A DNA stretch of 64,000 nucleotides. Source: Sulfuricurvum sp. (lineage in GTDB: Bacteria; Campylobacterota; Campylobacteria; Campylobacterales; Sulfurimonadaceae). The position numbers and the translations under genes are program-made. The stretch's first letter is position 1. Every line of letters starts with the position of its first letter. A model generated the notes under the pieces. That model saw only the letters and a program-made list of their open reading frames with translations, did no database searches and was not told where the DNA came from. Positions 44,568-54,231 of the stretch are shown one piece after another. Location: NCBI GenBank assembly GCA_030696775.1, contig JAUYRN010000027.1, forward strand, positions 124,001 to 188,000, given 5' to 3'.

Positions 44568-45860
44568 ATGAAAAATTCAGACGTAGAAAATGTGCAGTTT
44601 CGTGTAGGTAAATGGCTCCCGTCAGATCAGGTATTGCTTGAGCAATGGCTCGAAAAACTAGTTGAAGAAGTGCGTCATAATACAAAGCCTTTGCATCCTG
44701 TCATTGAAGCGTTCAAAGAACTTATTGAACATGATGCCGAGATCTTTATGCTTTTTAACCAGATGTTTGAACAAGTTCCGGCTAAGTATAAAATGAGCCC
44801 GGAGGGGAGACCGCAAGTACGCGACTATCATCATATGCTTCAGATGATCAATGCAATTATGACGAAAGCTCCTCAGTTCAATTCGAGTGGATTAGTAGGA
44901 TTGCCGATCAATGCTATTTTGGATTGGTCGATGGGAACGACGGGTGGATTTGCAGCATTTTTAAATAGCAAAGTGAATATTCAGCTCAAAAGAGTCCTAA
45001 ACGAATGGGGAGTGTTTCTAAAATCAAAAAAATCTTGTGACGTTTTAACCGATAAAGGGTGGTTCAGTGAGGAAGCATTAAAAGCATTAGCCGCAATGGA
45101 CCCTTACTTAAAAGAGGGTTATCAAGATCCAAAGCAAAATTTTGTGGACAATTTTAAATGTGACCCTGATAAGCCATATTGGGGCTTTACATCATGGGAT
45201 GATTTTTTTACGAGAGAGTTTAATGAGGGTAAGCGTCCCATAGCCTCACCTGAAGATGACAATGTGATTGTTAATGCCTGTGAAGCAGCCCCCTACAGAG
45301 TTGCAACACATGTCGATAGACGTGCAAAATTTTGGATTAAGGCACAACCGTATTCACTGGAACACATGCTTGCAAATGATGAACTTGTTGAGAAATTTAT
45401 AGGGGGAACGGTGTATCAGGCTTTTTTGAGTGCTAAGAGCTACCACCGTTGGCACGTTCCTGTAAATGGCACGATCGTAAAGGCGTATGTGCAAGATGGT
45501 ACTTACTATTCAGAGACCTTAACCGAGGCATTTGATCCATCAGGCAACAAAGAATCGCAAGGTTACATTACGGAAGTAGCCACAAGAGCACTTATTTTTA
45601 TTCAAGCGGACAATCCTGCTATTGGACTCATGTGTGTAATGCCTGTGGGAATGGCGGAGGTCTCTTCTTGTGAGATAACCGTTTACGAAGGTCAGCGGGT
45701 CAAAAAAGGGGATCAATTGGGTTCTTTTCACTTTGGAGGCTCTACTTATTGCTTATTCTTCGGTTCGCATGTAAAGCTTGAGTTTGATCTTCATGGTGAA
45801 ACACCGGGTCTTACCTCACGTAATATCCCGGTTAATGTGAAACTTGCTACGGTTAAATAA
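44568..45860 (+). CDS. PsiD-like / phosphatidylserine decarboxylase-related pyruvoyl decarboxylase
   Basis: From the ATG at 44568 (AAAGGAT upstream) it has 430 residues. The N-terminal 170 residues match the PSDC region found in fungal PsiD-like decarboxylases (LFNQMFEQVP, PQVRDYHHMLQM, NAILDWSMGTTGGFAAF). The C-terminal part is a phosphatidylserine decarboxylase domain: SAKSYHRWHVPVNG, the autocatalytic site FGGST with Ser392 as the likely pyruvoyl precursor, and SHVKLEFDLHG. No membrane segment is visible. The substrate is open: phosphatidylserine, an amino acid or other. It stands alone, divergent from the transglutaminase-like pair. Confidence 0.85.
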   Translation: MKNSDVENVQFRVGKWLPSDQVLLEQWLEKLVEEVRHNTKPLHPVIEAFKELIEHDAEIFMLFNQMFEQVPAKYKMSPEGRPQVRDYHHMLQMINAIMTKAPQFNSSGLVGLPINAILDWSMGTTGGFAAFLNSKVNIQLKRVLNEWGVFLKSKKSCDVLTDKGWFSEEALKALAAMDPYLKEGYQDPKQNFVDNFKCDPDKPYWGFTSWDDFFTREFNEGKRPIASPEDDNVIVNACEAAPYRVATHVDRRAKFWIKAQPYSLEHMLANDELVEKFIGGTVYQAFLSAKSYHRWHVPVNGTIVKAYVQDGTYYSETLTEAFDPSGNKESQGYITEVATRALIFIQADNPAIGLMCVMPVGMAEVSSCEITVYEGQRVKKGDQLGSFHFGGSTYCLFFGSHVKLEFDLHGETPGLTSRNIPVNVKLATVK

Positions 45861-46068
45861 ACACATTAAACATTTAAGGCCCAAGGGTACAGTCAGCATT
45901 CATAATTAGCTTTAAGGGATCACTTTCGATTTGTGATCTCGATTAACAGTATGGTCTAAACAACCAGTTATACAAATAGATAGATAGTAACTGCAAAGCA
46001 ACTTCGTTATGATATAAATTTTCAACATGATTCAACTAAAAAGAAAATATACATGACTGAAATGACTG

Positions 46069-46485
46069 ATGATGAATGGCCCCGTAGATGAAACGTTGTA
46101 TTCTTGGCTTTATATAAGTAAACCGATAGAACATATAGATTTTAATACCGTACAAAAAATCCTTACCTCTACATCCCAGCATACCAGGGAACAGGGATTG
46201 TCCGGTGCATTTATTTACGATCAACATCATTTTATTCATTATATTGAAGGTAAAAAAACAGCTATTACCCTACTTCGAAATAAAATGAACTCAGATACAA
46301 ACCAGCATAAAATACATACTATGACTTTTGGAGAGATTGATAAACGTCGTTTCAACAATTGGACAATGTCTTATATTAATCATGATATGTACAAAAAAAT
46401 AATTCCTTCTCTAAAAGGGTTTAATCCTTATGCAACAGATTCAAAAAAACTTTTAGATATTATAAATGTTTGTATAGATATGTGA
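46069..46485 (+). CDS. BLUF-like protein lacking key flavin-photochemistry residues
   Basis: The 138 residues match the BLUF fold through their first 100 residues: LYSWLYISKP, GLSGAFIYDQHHFIHYIEG, HTMTFGEIDKRRFNNWTMSYI. The conserved Tyr (Tyr15) and a Trp are present. The two residues that contact the flavin N5/O4 in AppA, Asn45 and Gln63, correspond to Thr39 and His57 here. It may still bind flavin or have become a plain signalling module. The ATG at 46069 lacks a clear ribosome site. The gene converges on the large histidine kinase at 46497. Confidence 0.72.
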   Translation: MMNGPVDETLYSWLYISKPIEHIDFNTVQKILTSTSQHTREQGLSGAFIYDQHHFIHYIEGKKTAITLLRNKMNSDTNQHKIHTMTFGEIDKRRFNNWTMSYINHDMYKKIIPSLKGFNPYATDSKKLLDIINVCIDM

Positions 46486-46496
46486 GGCAAATTACC

Positions 46497-49418
46497 CTAC
46501 AGTGATTTTATATTTTCAATTAGATACAACTGAATATTATTCTTGTTGCTGGTCATCATAGTGTCGAGCATATCATAATATTGTTGGTAATCGAAAGATT
46601 CGCTATTGCGACTGGCAACTTCCATAGTTTTCATTACAGGGATGATATTATTAATATGCAATGTTAATGCCGAACCGCGTAATGAGTGACAACAATATGC
46701 AATCTGTTTATAATCTAGAGTATCGACAGCTATATGCAAACTTTCCATCAATTCTTGGGATGATTTTAAAAATATCGTCAATAATTCATCGAGTATGTTT
46801 TCAGCAAACGGTAAAGCCGCCTTTATGTCATTAAAATCCAGGGCGTTCATGGATACATCTTTCAGATATATTTTATCCGATAGAATCTCTTCTTCTCTCC
46901 ATCCTGTTTTTAGATAATTCCCTAAGATACGTTGTAACTCATCCATGTCGATTGGTTTAGGAAGGTGATCATTCATTCCTACATCAATCGTTAGCTCTTT
47001 ATCCTGCTCCATTACGGCTGCACTCAAGGCAACAATAGGAATATCTTTATTAAATTCACGGATTTTACGCGTCGATTCAAATCCATCCATAATCGGCATC
47101 TGTAAATCCATCAATATCAGATCATAGGATCCATTTTTTACATTTTCAACAGCTTTTTTTCCATTATCGACGATAGTCACCGTCAATCCAAATGACTTCA
47201 GCATATCTCGTGCTACCAATTGGTTGATTTTATTATCTTCAACAATCAGTACATTGCCCTCTGCAAAAAAGTGCTTGCCTATCACATTCTTTTCTGATTC
47301 ATCAATCATATTAGGTTGTGTAATCGATTGAAATAGTACAGATGGTGTAATCGGCTTGTGAAGAATCTTATCAACAAGTAAGGCTGACGATGCCTGCAGC
47401 AGCTCTTCTTTTATATGTGCTGTTACCATGATTACTTTTGGCAAAGTAGTTTTTAGCTCTTTATGCAGCGTTTCAATAACATCAAGACCATCGATTCCCG
47501 GCATTTGCCAGTCAATGATTAAATAATCAAATACCTGATGCGTTGCTAATTCAATCGCCTCTTCTCCACTCCCACATAAAATAGGATGAGCGCCCCATGA
47601 CGAGAGAATACTTCCTATAAGCTCTCGTTCAACTTGATTGTCATCCGCTACTAAAAAGTGCTGACCACGTAAATTGTGAGTATCCTGAGACACTGTATCT
47701 TCAGACTCATCCTTTCGTAACTGCACAGTAAAGTAAAATGTTGATCCTACCGATTTAATACTCTCTTGCCAAATATCTCCACCCATAAGCTCAATCAGTT
47801 GTTTACAAATCGTTAGTCCAAGACCTGTCCCGCCATATTTACGCGTATTGGAAGTATCGGTTTGTGAAAATGCTTGGAACAATCTTTTTTGTTCTTCTTT
47901 ACTCATCCCAATCCCAGTATCGGTGATGGAACACTCCAACTGGACATGCGTTTTGGTTTGATCTATGGGTTTAACTCGGATGGTAATATCACCTTTTTTC
48001 GTAAATTTAACGGCATTTCCAACAAGATTATTAAATACTTGCCCTATACGAAGAGGATCGCCTTGAAGCATTTGTGGTGTATCAGGATGAATATCGATAT
48101 GTATTTCAATTGATTTTTGCAAGATAGCATATTCAAATAAATCAGAAACATTTCTTAATACTGTTTCAATTGAAAATCCTTTTTCCTCAAATGCCAATTT
48201 TCCTGCTTCAATTTTAGAATAATCTAAAATATCATTAATAACACTCAATAGTGCCTTTGATGATAATTGCGATTTCATCAGATAATCTTCCTGTAGAGAA
48301 GTCAAAGATGTTTTTAGCATTAGATCATTCAATCCGATAATGCCGTTTAGCGGTGTTCGTATCTCATGACTCATATTAGCTAAGAAGTTAGATTTAGCTT
48401 GTACTGCTTGCTCTGCTGCATCTTTGGCGTGTTCCAATCTCGCTTCAATCTCTTTGCGCTCGGTAATGTCCTCGATTGCCAAAAGAATAATCCGCTCTTT
48501 TCCGCTTACTTGTTCTATTTGTCTTGCATTAAGAAGCATGACACGTCGTCCGATAGTAGCAAAGTCATGCTCAACCTCATAGTCATCAAAAGTGGTCTTT
48601 TGGGGAAGAATAGTCTCGAGCAGTTCGCGAAGTTTGGGAATATCCCACTGTTTATTACCCAAGTCATAGATAAGCTGTCCTAAAGTCTCTTCAGGTTTAA
48701 CTTTGAAAAATTCATAAAAAGAACGACTCACAGCAACAACACGAAGATCTTGGTCCAACGAAATAAGTGGTTCACGGACCGTATTGATAATGCTTTCCGA
48801 AAACTCGCTCGCCTTTTTTTTGATAATCTCGAGCTCTTTAATTAAATACAGTTCTTTATTCACTTTTTTTAGTTCTGAAATATCGGTCAAAACTAGATTT
48901 GTCGTCTTTACTCCGAGCTGGTCGATTGAAAAACTAGAAGAGAGCTGTACCCACGAGTGAGTATGATCTGCTTTTAATAATCTCAGTTCACATGAAGGGC
49001 TCTCGTGTCTTTGAAATAAATAATAAATATCCTGATCTGCATTGAAAATAAAATCAGAGAATTTATGATTGATCAGCTTGTCTTTTGTAAGACCTAGCAG
49101 TGATGCTGCCATAAGATTTGACTGAAGAATTTCTCCATCATTACTTACACTACAATAGCCAATCGGTGCTAAATTGTATAAATCCATATAGCGTTTTTTT
49201 TCATTAACTAGTTCAGATTGACTTACACGTAATGTTTCATTTTGGAATTCTAATTCAATTTTGTGAACTTGAAGTTCGTGAAGTATTAGCTCAATTTCTT
49301 CTAAAGAATAATGACTTATTTTATCGATATCATACATACCGTTATCTATAATAATTTTTTCGGCTTTTTGGCGTAATATTTCATTTAACTTAAGATTTAT
49401 TAATTTTTTATTATTCAT
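46497..49418 (-). CDS. Multi-domain hybrid histidine kinase (PAS-PAS-HisKA-HATPase-REC-REC-HPt)
   Basis: The 973 residues read as an N-terminal coiled coil, PAS 1 (about 75-185), PAS 2 (about 205-325), HisKA with His351 in ANMSHEIRTPLNG, HATPase_c (NAVKFTKKGD, DTGIGM, GTGLGLTIC), receiver 1 (LVADDNQ ... IIDWQMPG, about 595-710), receiver 2 (VEDNKINQL ... LMDLQMPIMDG, about 735-855), and a C-terminal HPt domain with CCHSLRGSALTLHI. No transmembrane segment is seen, so it is a cytoplasmic sensor with a complete internal phosphorelay. The partner regulator could be the CheY-like or OmpR-type genes in the window, unproven. Confidence 0.92.
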   Translation of the reverse strand: MNNKKLINLKLNEILRQKAEKIIIDNGMYDIDKISHYSLEEIELILHELQVHKIELEFQNETLRVSQSELVNEKKRYMDLYNLAPIGYCSVSNDGEILQSNLMAASLLGLTKDKLINHKFSDFIFNADQDIYYLFQRHESPSCELRLLKADHTHSWVQLSSSFSIDQLGVKTTNLVLTDISELKKVNKELYLIKELEIIKKKASEFSESIINTVREPLISLDQDLRVVAVSRSFYEFFKVKPEETLGQLIYDLGNKQWDIPKLRELLETILPQKTTFDDYEVEHDFATIGRRVMLLNARQIEQVSGKERIILLAIEDITERKEIEARLEHAKDAAEQAVQAKSNFLANMSHEIRTPLNGIIGLNDLMLKTSLTSLQEDYLMKSQLSSKALLSVINDILDYSKIEAGKLAFEEKGFSIETVLRNVSDLFEYAILQKSIEIHIDIHPDTPQMLQGDPLRIGQVFNNLVGNAVKFTKKGDITIRVKPIDQTKTHVQLECSITDTGIGMSKEEQKRLFQAFSQTDTSNTRKYGGTGLGLTICKQLIELMGGDIWQESIKSVGSTFYFTVQLRKDESEDTVSQDTHNLRGQHFLVADDNQVERELIGSILSSWGAHPILCGSGEEAIELATHQVFDYLIIDWQMPGIDGLDVIETLHKELKTTLPKVIMVTAHIKEELLQASSALLVDKILHKPITPSVLFQSITQPNMIDESEKNVIGKHFFAEGNVLIVEDNKINQLVARDMLKSFGLTVTIVDNGKKAVENVKNGSYDLILMDLQMPIMDGFESTRKIREFNKDIPIVALSAAVMEQDKELTIDVGMNDHLPKPIDMDELQRILGNYLKTGWREEEILSDKIYLKDVSMNALDFNDIKAALPFAENILDELLTIFLKSSQELMESLHIAVDTLDYKQIAYCCHSLRGSALTLHINNIIPVMKTMEVASRNSESFDYQQYYDMLDTMMTSNKNNIQLYLIENIKSL

Positions 49419-49728
49419 ATTACTATAGCCTTTTTTACAGAAAATCTCACAACTAGACTGATTAACCTCTCATCGAAAGAAAAAGGCTTCTTTGGTATAA
49501 ATTATTAGTTCTAATCATACACTACATTCATATCTAAACCATTAATAGAATATTTTTTTTACATTATTTTACGTACGTGATAAAAAGAAGTGGATATACA
49601 GCAAAAAGTTTTATCAGGATATGACTCCATAATTCTTTTAATATGCATCAAACCTAATCAATCAGAATAAACGTTTCAGTATATTTTCGTGATATAATAA
49701 ATAATATGACCATTGGTTTAAGGGATTT
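49419..49728. other. AT-rich divergent intergenic region
   Basis: This 310-bp gap lies between two divergently transcribed histidine kinase genes. For the plus-strand kinase a TATAAT at 49693-49698 and an AAGGGA ribosome site are visible. On the minus side only an AAAGG near the start is seen. I find no RNA gene or repeat in the rest. Confidence 0.4.
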
Positions 49729-50919
49729 ATGAAATCACAATCTAGTATATTTGAAATAAAAAATCAGCTTTCATGGATACCAATAAGTCCATTTTTTGAA
49801 GTAACAAGTGCCATTGAAAATCGTATATATAGTATAAATAATCAAACGGTATTATCTCTGTACGAAAAGTATTTAGGCAATGACACTCTCACGATAGCAA
49901 TTGATTTTCCTCTTATTGTTCATCGTAATGGTATAAAAACAGGACTATCACCAGAACAAATTTATGATGATGGCTCATTTTTATTGAGTGGTAATATCTT
50001 TGAAGGAGAAACTGTACAGCTAGGTATAGTTAATACTTCTGACGCGCAAAATGAAACAGAGTTGCCCTTAGCCTATTATAAATCCCTTATTCATCTTGCT
50101 GAGCTAACTTCTTCTGAACTAAATGACCGGGTAAGCCTTGAAATGGTTAAAAATGAGAAAAATCTACAAATTTTATTAGAACAGTCACGGCTTGCTACAA
50201 TGGGGGGACTCATAGATATGATATCTCATCAATGGCGCCAGCCACTCATGAATATGAGTATAATTACCAGCTCATTGTCTATAAAAGCAAAAATGAATTT
50301 ATTAGACAACATTGCACTCTCAGCAGATATCCCTCAACTTGAATCCCAAATACATTATTTATCCCAAACGATTGATGATTTTAAAAATTTATTTCAGACC
50401 GATGCAACCCCAGTGCATACAACGTTTACAGAAATGGCTGTCATTTTTGAATCTATCTTGGGACATGCCATGAGAAGTGAGAGTATCACTTTAAATTTAA
50501 TTGTTGCAAGAGATTCTTCATTTATTATATTTAATAACCAGCTTATGCAAGCACTTTTATCAATCATACAAAATTCTAAAGACATCATCCAATCAAGATC
50601 AATAAAAGATGGAAACATAACCCTTTATTTTGATATTATTAGAGCAACAGATAAGTGTTATTTAACAATACAAGACAATGCTGGTGGAATTTCAAGTGAA
50701 CATTTAGAAAATATTTTTGAACCTTACTTCACAACAGAAGAAGATCAAATTGGTTCAAGCTTCAGTTTATTTATTGCTAAAACAATTATAGAAAAACAAC
50801 TAAATGGAACAATATATGTTGAAAATACAAGTGAAGGGACTTCTTTTCGAATAGAGTTTCCAACAAATATGACAAACAACCAAAATTACTCCGAGTTTAC
50901 TCCACCTTTAGAATATTGA
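49729..50919 (+). CDS. Cytoplasmic histidine kinase (HQWRQP type)
   Basis: The 396-residue protein has an N-terminal region of about 140 residues without recognised motifs and a coiled coil. It continues with a HisKA-like helix with His167 in MISHQWRQPLMNMS, the variant typical of Campylobacterota kinases, and a HATPase_c domain (LSIIQNSKDII, DNAGGI, EPYFTTEED, FSLFIAKTIIEKQLNGTI). No membrane segment is visible. It converges with the OmpR-type regulator at 50989, which is the obvious candidate partner. Confidence 0.88.
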   Translation: MKSQSSIFEIKNQLSWIPISPFFEVTSAIENRIYSINNQTVLSLYEKYLGNDTLTIAIDFPLIVHRNGIKTGLSPEQIYDDGSFLLSGNIFEGETVQLGIVNTSDAQNETELPLAYYKSLIHLAELTSSELNDRVSLEMVKNEKNLQILLEQSRLATMGGLIDMISHQWRQPLMNMSIITSSLSIKAKMNLLDNIALSADIPQLESQIHYLSQTIDDFKNLFQTDATPVHTTFTEMAVIFESILGHAMRSESITLNLIVARDSSFIIFNNQLMQALLSIIQNSKDIIQSRSIKDGNITLYFDIIRATDKCYLTIQDNAGGISSEHLENIFEPYFTTEEDQIGSSFSLFIAKTIIEKQLNGTIYVENTSEGTSFRIEFPTNMTNNQNYSEFTPPLEY

Positions 50920-50988
50920 TTTTTTCCCAACAATTTGAGAATCATCTGTAAGAATATTGTCTATATTATTTATTGACTTCAAACCGCC

Positions 50989-51666
50989 CTACCCTACGGC
51001 GATTTTGTATCCAATGTTTGAAATAGTCGTAATAGTATCTTCTCCAATTTTTGAACGCAATTTTTTAATTAATGTTTTAACACCGCTTTCACTTACTGGA
51101 GTGTCCTTCCATAAATTATTTTCTATAAATGTTTTGCTCAAAGTCAACTTATAATTTGCCACAAATAATGCTAAAAGTTCAAATTCTTTTCGTGTCAAAT
51201 TAATAATTTTATTATCTTTTTTACAAGATTGTTCCTTGAGATTAAATTCAACATTATTTAAAATATTAAAATTTGTATTGGTTTTTTTTAAAATTGCAGC
51301 ATAAAGTGTTTCTAGTATTACATCCACTCCAATAGGCTTAACTAAATAGGAGTTGGCATGAAGTGGAACGACACCCAGAAGACTTTTTGTATCTGAACAA
51401 GCCGATATAAAAACTACGGGAATTTCATTATTTTCATCACGAATTTTTTTTATAAAATCTATTCCACTTTTATAAGGCATATAGATATCAGTAATAATAA
51501 TATCTATATCGTCTGATTTTAGTTTTCTATACGCTTCGTCTCCATTTACCGAGGTTATAACTCTTTTAAAGAATAAGCTCAAAACCCCTTCTAAGTAGCG
51601 TAAAGTTACGCTATCATCTTCCACGCATAATAAAGTATAATTTTTTAAAATCGCATATTTTTCCAT
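50989..51666 (-). CDS. OmpR-family response regulator
   Basis: From the ATG at 51666, chosen for GGGGAA directly upstream, the product has 225 residues. The receiver domain (LLCVEDDS, Asp in IIITDIYMPYKSG, Thr/Ser in FISACSD, Lys in YLVKPI) is followed by a winged-helix DNA-binding domain (NLTRKEFELLALFVAN, SESGVKTLIKKLRSKIGEDTITTISNIGYKI). An in-frame ATG at 51702 would add 12 residues without a ribosome site. It faces the histidine kinase at 49729-50919 and may form a pair with it. Confidence 0.92.
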   Translation of the reverse strand: MEKYAILKNYTLLCVEDDSVTLRYLEGVLSLFFKRVITSVNGDEAYRKLKSDDIDIIITDIYMPYKSGIDFIKKIRDENNEIPVVFISACSDTKSLLGVVPLHANSYLVKPIGVDVILETLYAAILKKTNTNFNILNNVEFNLKEQSCKKDNKIINLTRKEFELLALFVANYKLTLSKTFIENNLWKDTPVSESGVKTLIKKLRSKIGEDTITTISNIGYKIAVG

Positions 51667-51776
51667 TTTTTCCCCAACTTTACTTACAATAGCTTTAATC
51701 ATACTAAACTTTGGTTACTTTTAGGTCATTTTTATACTTTATATCCATAATATTTTATTAATAGCTGCAAAACAAC

Positions 51777-51887
51777 ATGATACGTCTTCCAATTATCCAT
51801 CAAAGTCAGACTATTCTATATCCCGCACTTAAGCTCATTTCACCTACGCTAGTTTTAGGATTAATCCCTTTTGTATGGGCATTTTAG
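51777..51887 (+). pseudogene. Possible small ORF or gene remnant
   Basis: A 36-codon frame encodes a hydrophobic peptide starting MIRLPIIHQSQ and ending PFVWAF. After the TAG the same frame continues KQFY, a TAA, then about 20 more residues before the next stop, which looks like a decayed reading frame. No ribosome site precedes it. It lies upstream of the TonB receptor promoter. I do not recognise a family. Confidence 0.25.
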
Positions 51888-51964
51888 AAACAATTTTACT
51901 AATTACCTGCCCATTTGGCTCTTATTTTACAGTCAAGACAAGCCAGATACGTCACATTTTAAAA

Positions 51965-52006
51965 TTGATTTGAGTCAAGACTTCAAAAAAATCGCTGCGC
52001 TATACT
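51965..52006 (+). promoter_or_regulatory. Class II FNR-type promoter of the TonB receptor-regulator operon
   Basis: TTGATTTGAGTCAA (51965-51978; one mismatch to TTGAT-N4-ATCAA) is followed by TATACT (52001-52006). The box centre to the first -10 base is 29.5 bases, so the box should sit at -41.5 of a start near 52013. The downstream leader is about 35 bases. This suggests activation by a Crp/Fnr-family protein, possibly the one encoded second in the operon. Confidence 0.65.
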
Positions 52007-52047
52007 CAGTCTTCTGAACATCAATACATCATTTTAGAGGAATACAA

Positions 52048-54231
52048 ATGAAAAAAACACTATTACTTTCATTAATCGCCACAACGTACCTCATGGCTGA
52101 GGGGATAACACTGGAACCTATTATCGTTACCGCAACCAAGACAGAAACAACTCTTGAAGATGCTCCCGGAAGCGTCAGTGTTGTTACACAAGAAACTATT
52201 GGAATGTTACCAAGAGCCAATCTAAAGGAGGCTGTAAAAACTCTTGAGGGGGTTACGGTTATTCAACATAGGGGATTATCAGATGTCAATCCTACGGTAG
52301 TGCTTCGAGGGATTCCAGATCAATCACGTACCATGATACTACTCGATGGAATACCGATGAATACCAGCTATGCGAGTACGGCTTCGATTCCTTATACTAT
52401 TCAGCCTGAAGATTTAGAACGGGTTGAAGTGATTCGGGGACCGTTTTCGAGCCTTTATGGAAGCAGTGCAATGGGCGGTGTCATCAACTATATTACCAAA
52501 ATGCCAAGCGATCCCGAGTATAAAGCCTCTATCGGATACGGAGATGCGTTTAACGACGGTGAAGCGCAAGCTAGTTTGACCAAGGTTTATGTATCGGCTG
52601 CGGATAAGATCAGTGATACTTTAAAATTCAAAATCAGCTATGGCGCGTTAAGTACTGATGGATATAAATCCGATTTGGTTGCCGTCACAACAAAGCCTCC
52701 CGGAACGATTAGCGGATACATCACGGAGCCTTCTCCCACAGGAGGGACACAATATATTGTCGGAAATGCAGGTGACCGTGGTGTTCACAAATATGATCTT
52801 TCAACCAAACTGCTCTATACACCAACGGCCAAAGACACCCTGAGTGCTTCGTATCGAAAATCCCATTATGATGTGCACTACAATGATCCTGAATCATTTA
52901 TGAGGAATACTTCTGGAAATACCGTCTATACCTATGCAGGACTAAAAGAATCTAAATTTTTACAAGGTTCCAGTGAGCTGAACAGTGATCTCACTATCCT
53001 TGATTACGGACATACTTTTTCGGATTCCGAGTTGGATATCCGCTATTCATACTTGTCTGTAGAAGATTGGTATACCACTGCAGGTACATCGGCGACACGC
53101 ATAGGCGGAGTCGGTACTTTTACCCCAAGAGATGTCAAAAACTCTATGCTCCATGCAACGTGGCAAAAACCTATCGGAAATTCTCTTCTTTTAATGGGAA
53201 GTGAATATAAAAACAATGTATCCGTTTCCGATACCTACAATATGAGCGATTGGAAAAATGAAGATACCAAAACAAATAGGACCGCGAGCTCCGGTGGGAA
53301 AGAGCAAATATTAGCGGCTTTTACAGAGCTGCAAAGTAAACTAACCGATAATCTATCAGCCAATATCGGAGCCCGATTCGAAACATGGACTAGCTATGAT
53401 GGATATGTTTCTGATATCAATACATCCAATACAACGCTCAATCAAACCTATTCTACCCAACACAAAAATAATTTTTCCCCAAAAATATCTCTCAACTATA
53501 AAGCAACAAACGACACGATGATCAAAGCATCATGGGGGCAAGCTTTCAGAGCTCCCGATCCTGTCAATCTTTATCGAACGTATGAAATTGCAGCATTAAA
53601 TAGAATCTATGTGTCGAATCCGAATCTAAAACCGGAGTACAGCGAATCGTATGATGTGGGGATAGAGAAAAAAACAGTTTTGAATGGTCTTTTTAAAGCG
53701 TATTGGTTTCATACCACAATCGAAGACATGATCTCCACTAAAACGCCTGTTATCATTGCCGGAAAAAGTTATTATGAAAGAACAAACGTTGGAAAAGCAC
53801 GCTCTCAGGGGTATGAATTATCGTACATTCAGCCGCTTGACTATGATTTTACCATCAACACCAATTATACGAAATCCTATACAAAGGTTTTAGAAAATGA
53901 GAGCGATCCCACTTCAGTCGACAAACAATTCACCGGAATTCCAAGAGATATGGCCAATGCAACTCTCACGTATGATAATCATCAATTTTATGCTCTGATT
54001 AACTATGCCTACCAATCGAAAATATATAACAATGCCGATAATACTGATAGCATCTCTAATGCCTACGGATCCTTGGATGCTGCCGGAATCGTCAATACGA
54101 AGATCGGATACAGAATCAACAAAAATATTGATATCAATCTTGCGATTAGCAATATTATGAACAAAGAGTATTACAGTTATGAAAAAGCAGAAGGACGATC
54201 ATGGTATCTACAAACCAATTTGAAACTTTAA
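52048..54231 (+). CDS. TonB-dependent outer membrane receptor
   Basis: The 727-residue protein has a signal peptide (MKKTLLLSLIATTYLMAEG), a TonB-box-like EPIIVTATK, a plug domain (about 30-150; DVNPTVVLRGIPDQSRTMILLDGIPMN, VEVIRGPFSSLYGSSAMGGVINYI) and a 22-strand barrel ending in SWYLQTNLKL. Substrates of the family include iron-siderophores, haem, cobalamin and metals. None can be assigned here. AGAGGAAT precedes the ATG. The FNR-type promoter and the nearby nir/nor genes suggest a metal or haem need under denitrification. The last 31 bases overlap the Crp/Fnr-like gene. Confidence 0.93.
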   Translation: MKKTLLLSLIATTYLMAEGITLEPIIVTATKTETTLEDAPGSVSVVTQETIGMLPRANLKEAVKTLEGVTVIQHRGLSDVNPTVVLRGIPDQSRTMILLDGIPMNTSYASTASIPYTIQPEDLERVEVIRGPFSSLYGSSAMGGVINYITKMPSDPEYKASIGYGDAFNDGEAQASLTKVYVSAADKISDTLKFKISYGALSTDGYKSDLVAVTTKPPGTISGYITEPSPTGGTQYIVGNAGDRGVHKYDLSTKLLYTPTAKDTLSASYRKSHYDVHYNDPESFMRNTSGNTVYTYAGLKESKFLQGSSELNSDLTILDYGHTFSDSELDIRYSYLSVEDWYTTAGTSATRIGGVGTFTPRDVKNSMLHATWQKPIGNSLLLMGSEYKNNVSVSDTYNMSDWKNEDTKTNRTASSGGKEQILAAFTELQSKLTDNLSANIGARFETWTSYDGYVSDINTSNTTLNQTYSTQHKNNFSPKISLNYKATNDTMIKASWGQAFRAPDPVNLYRTYEIAALNRIYVSNPNLKPEYSESYDVGIEKKTVLNGLFKAYWFHTTIEDMISTKTPVIIAGKSYYERTNVGKARSQGYELSYIQPLDYDFTINTNYTKSYTKVLENESDPTSVDKQFTGIPRDMANATLTYDNHQFYALINYAYQSKIYNNADNTDSISNAYGSLDAAGIVNTKIGYRINKNIDINLAISNIMNKEYYSYEKAEGRSWYLQTNLKL

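Noticed and set aside
45918-45938. GATCAC...GTGATC hairpin after the PsiD-like gene as a terminator
   Set aside because: The stem has only six base pairs and no T-run follows, so termination is not supported.
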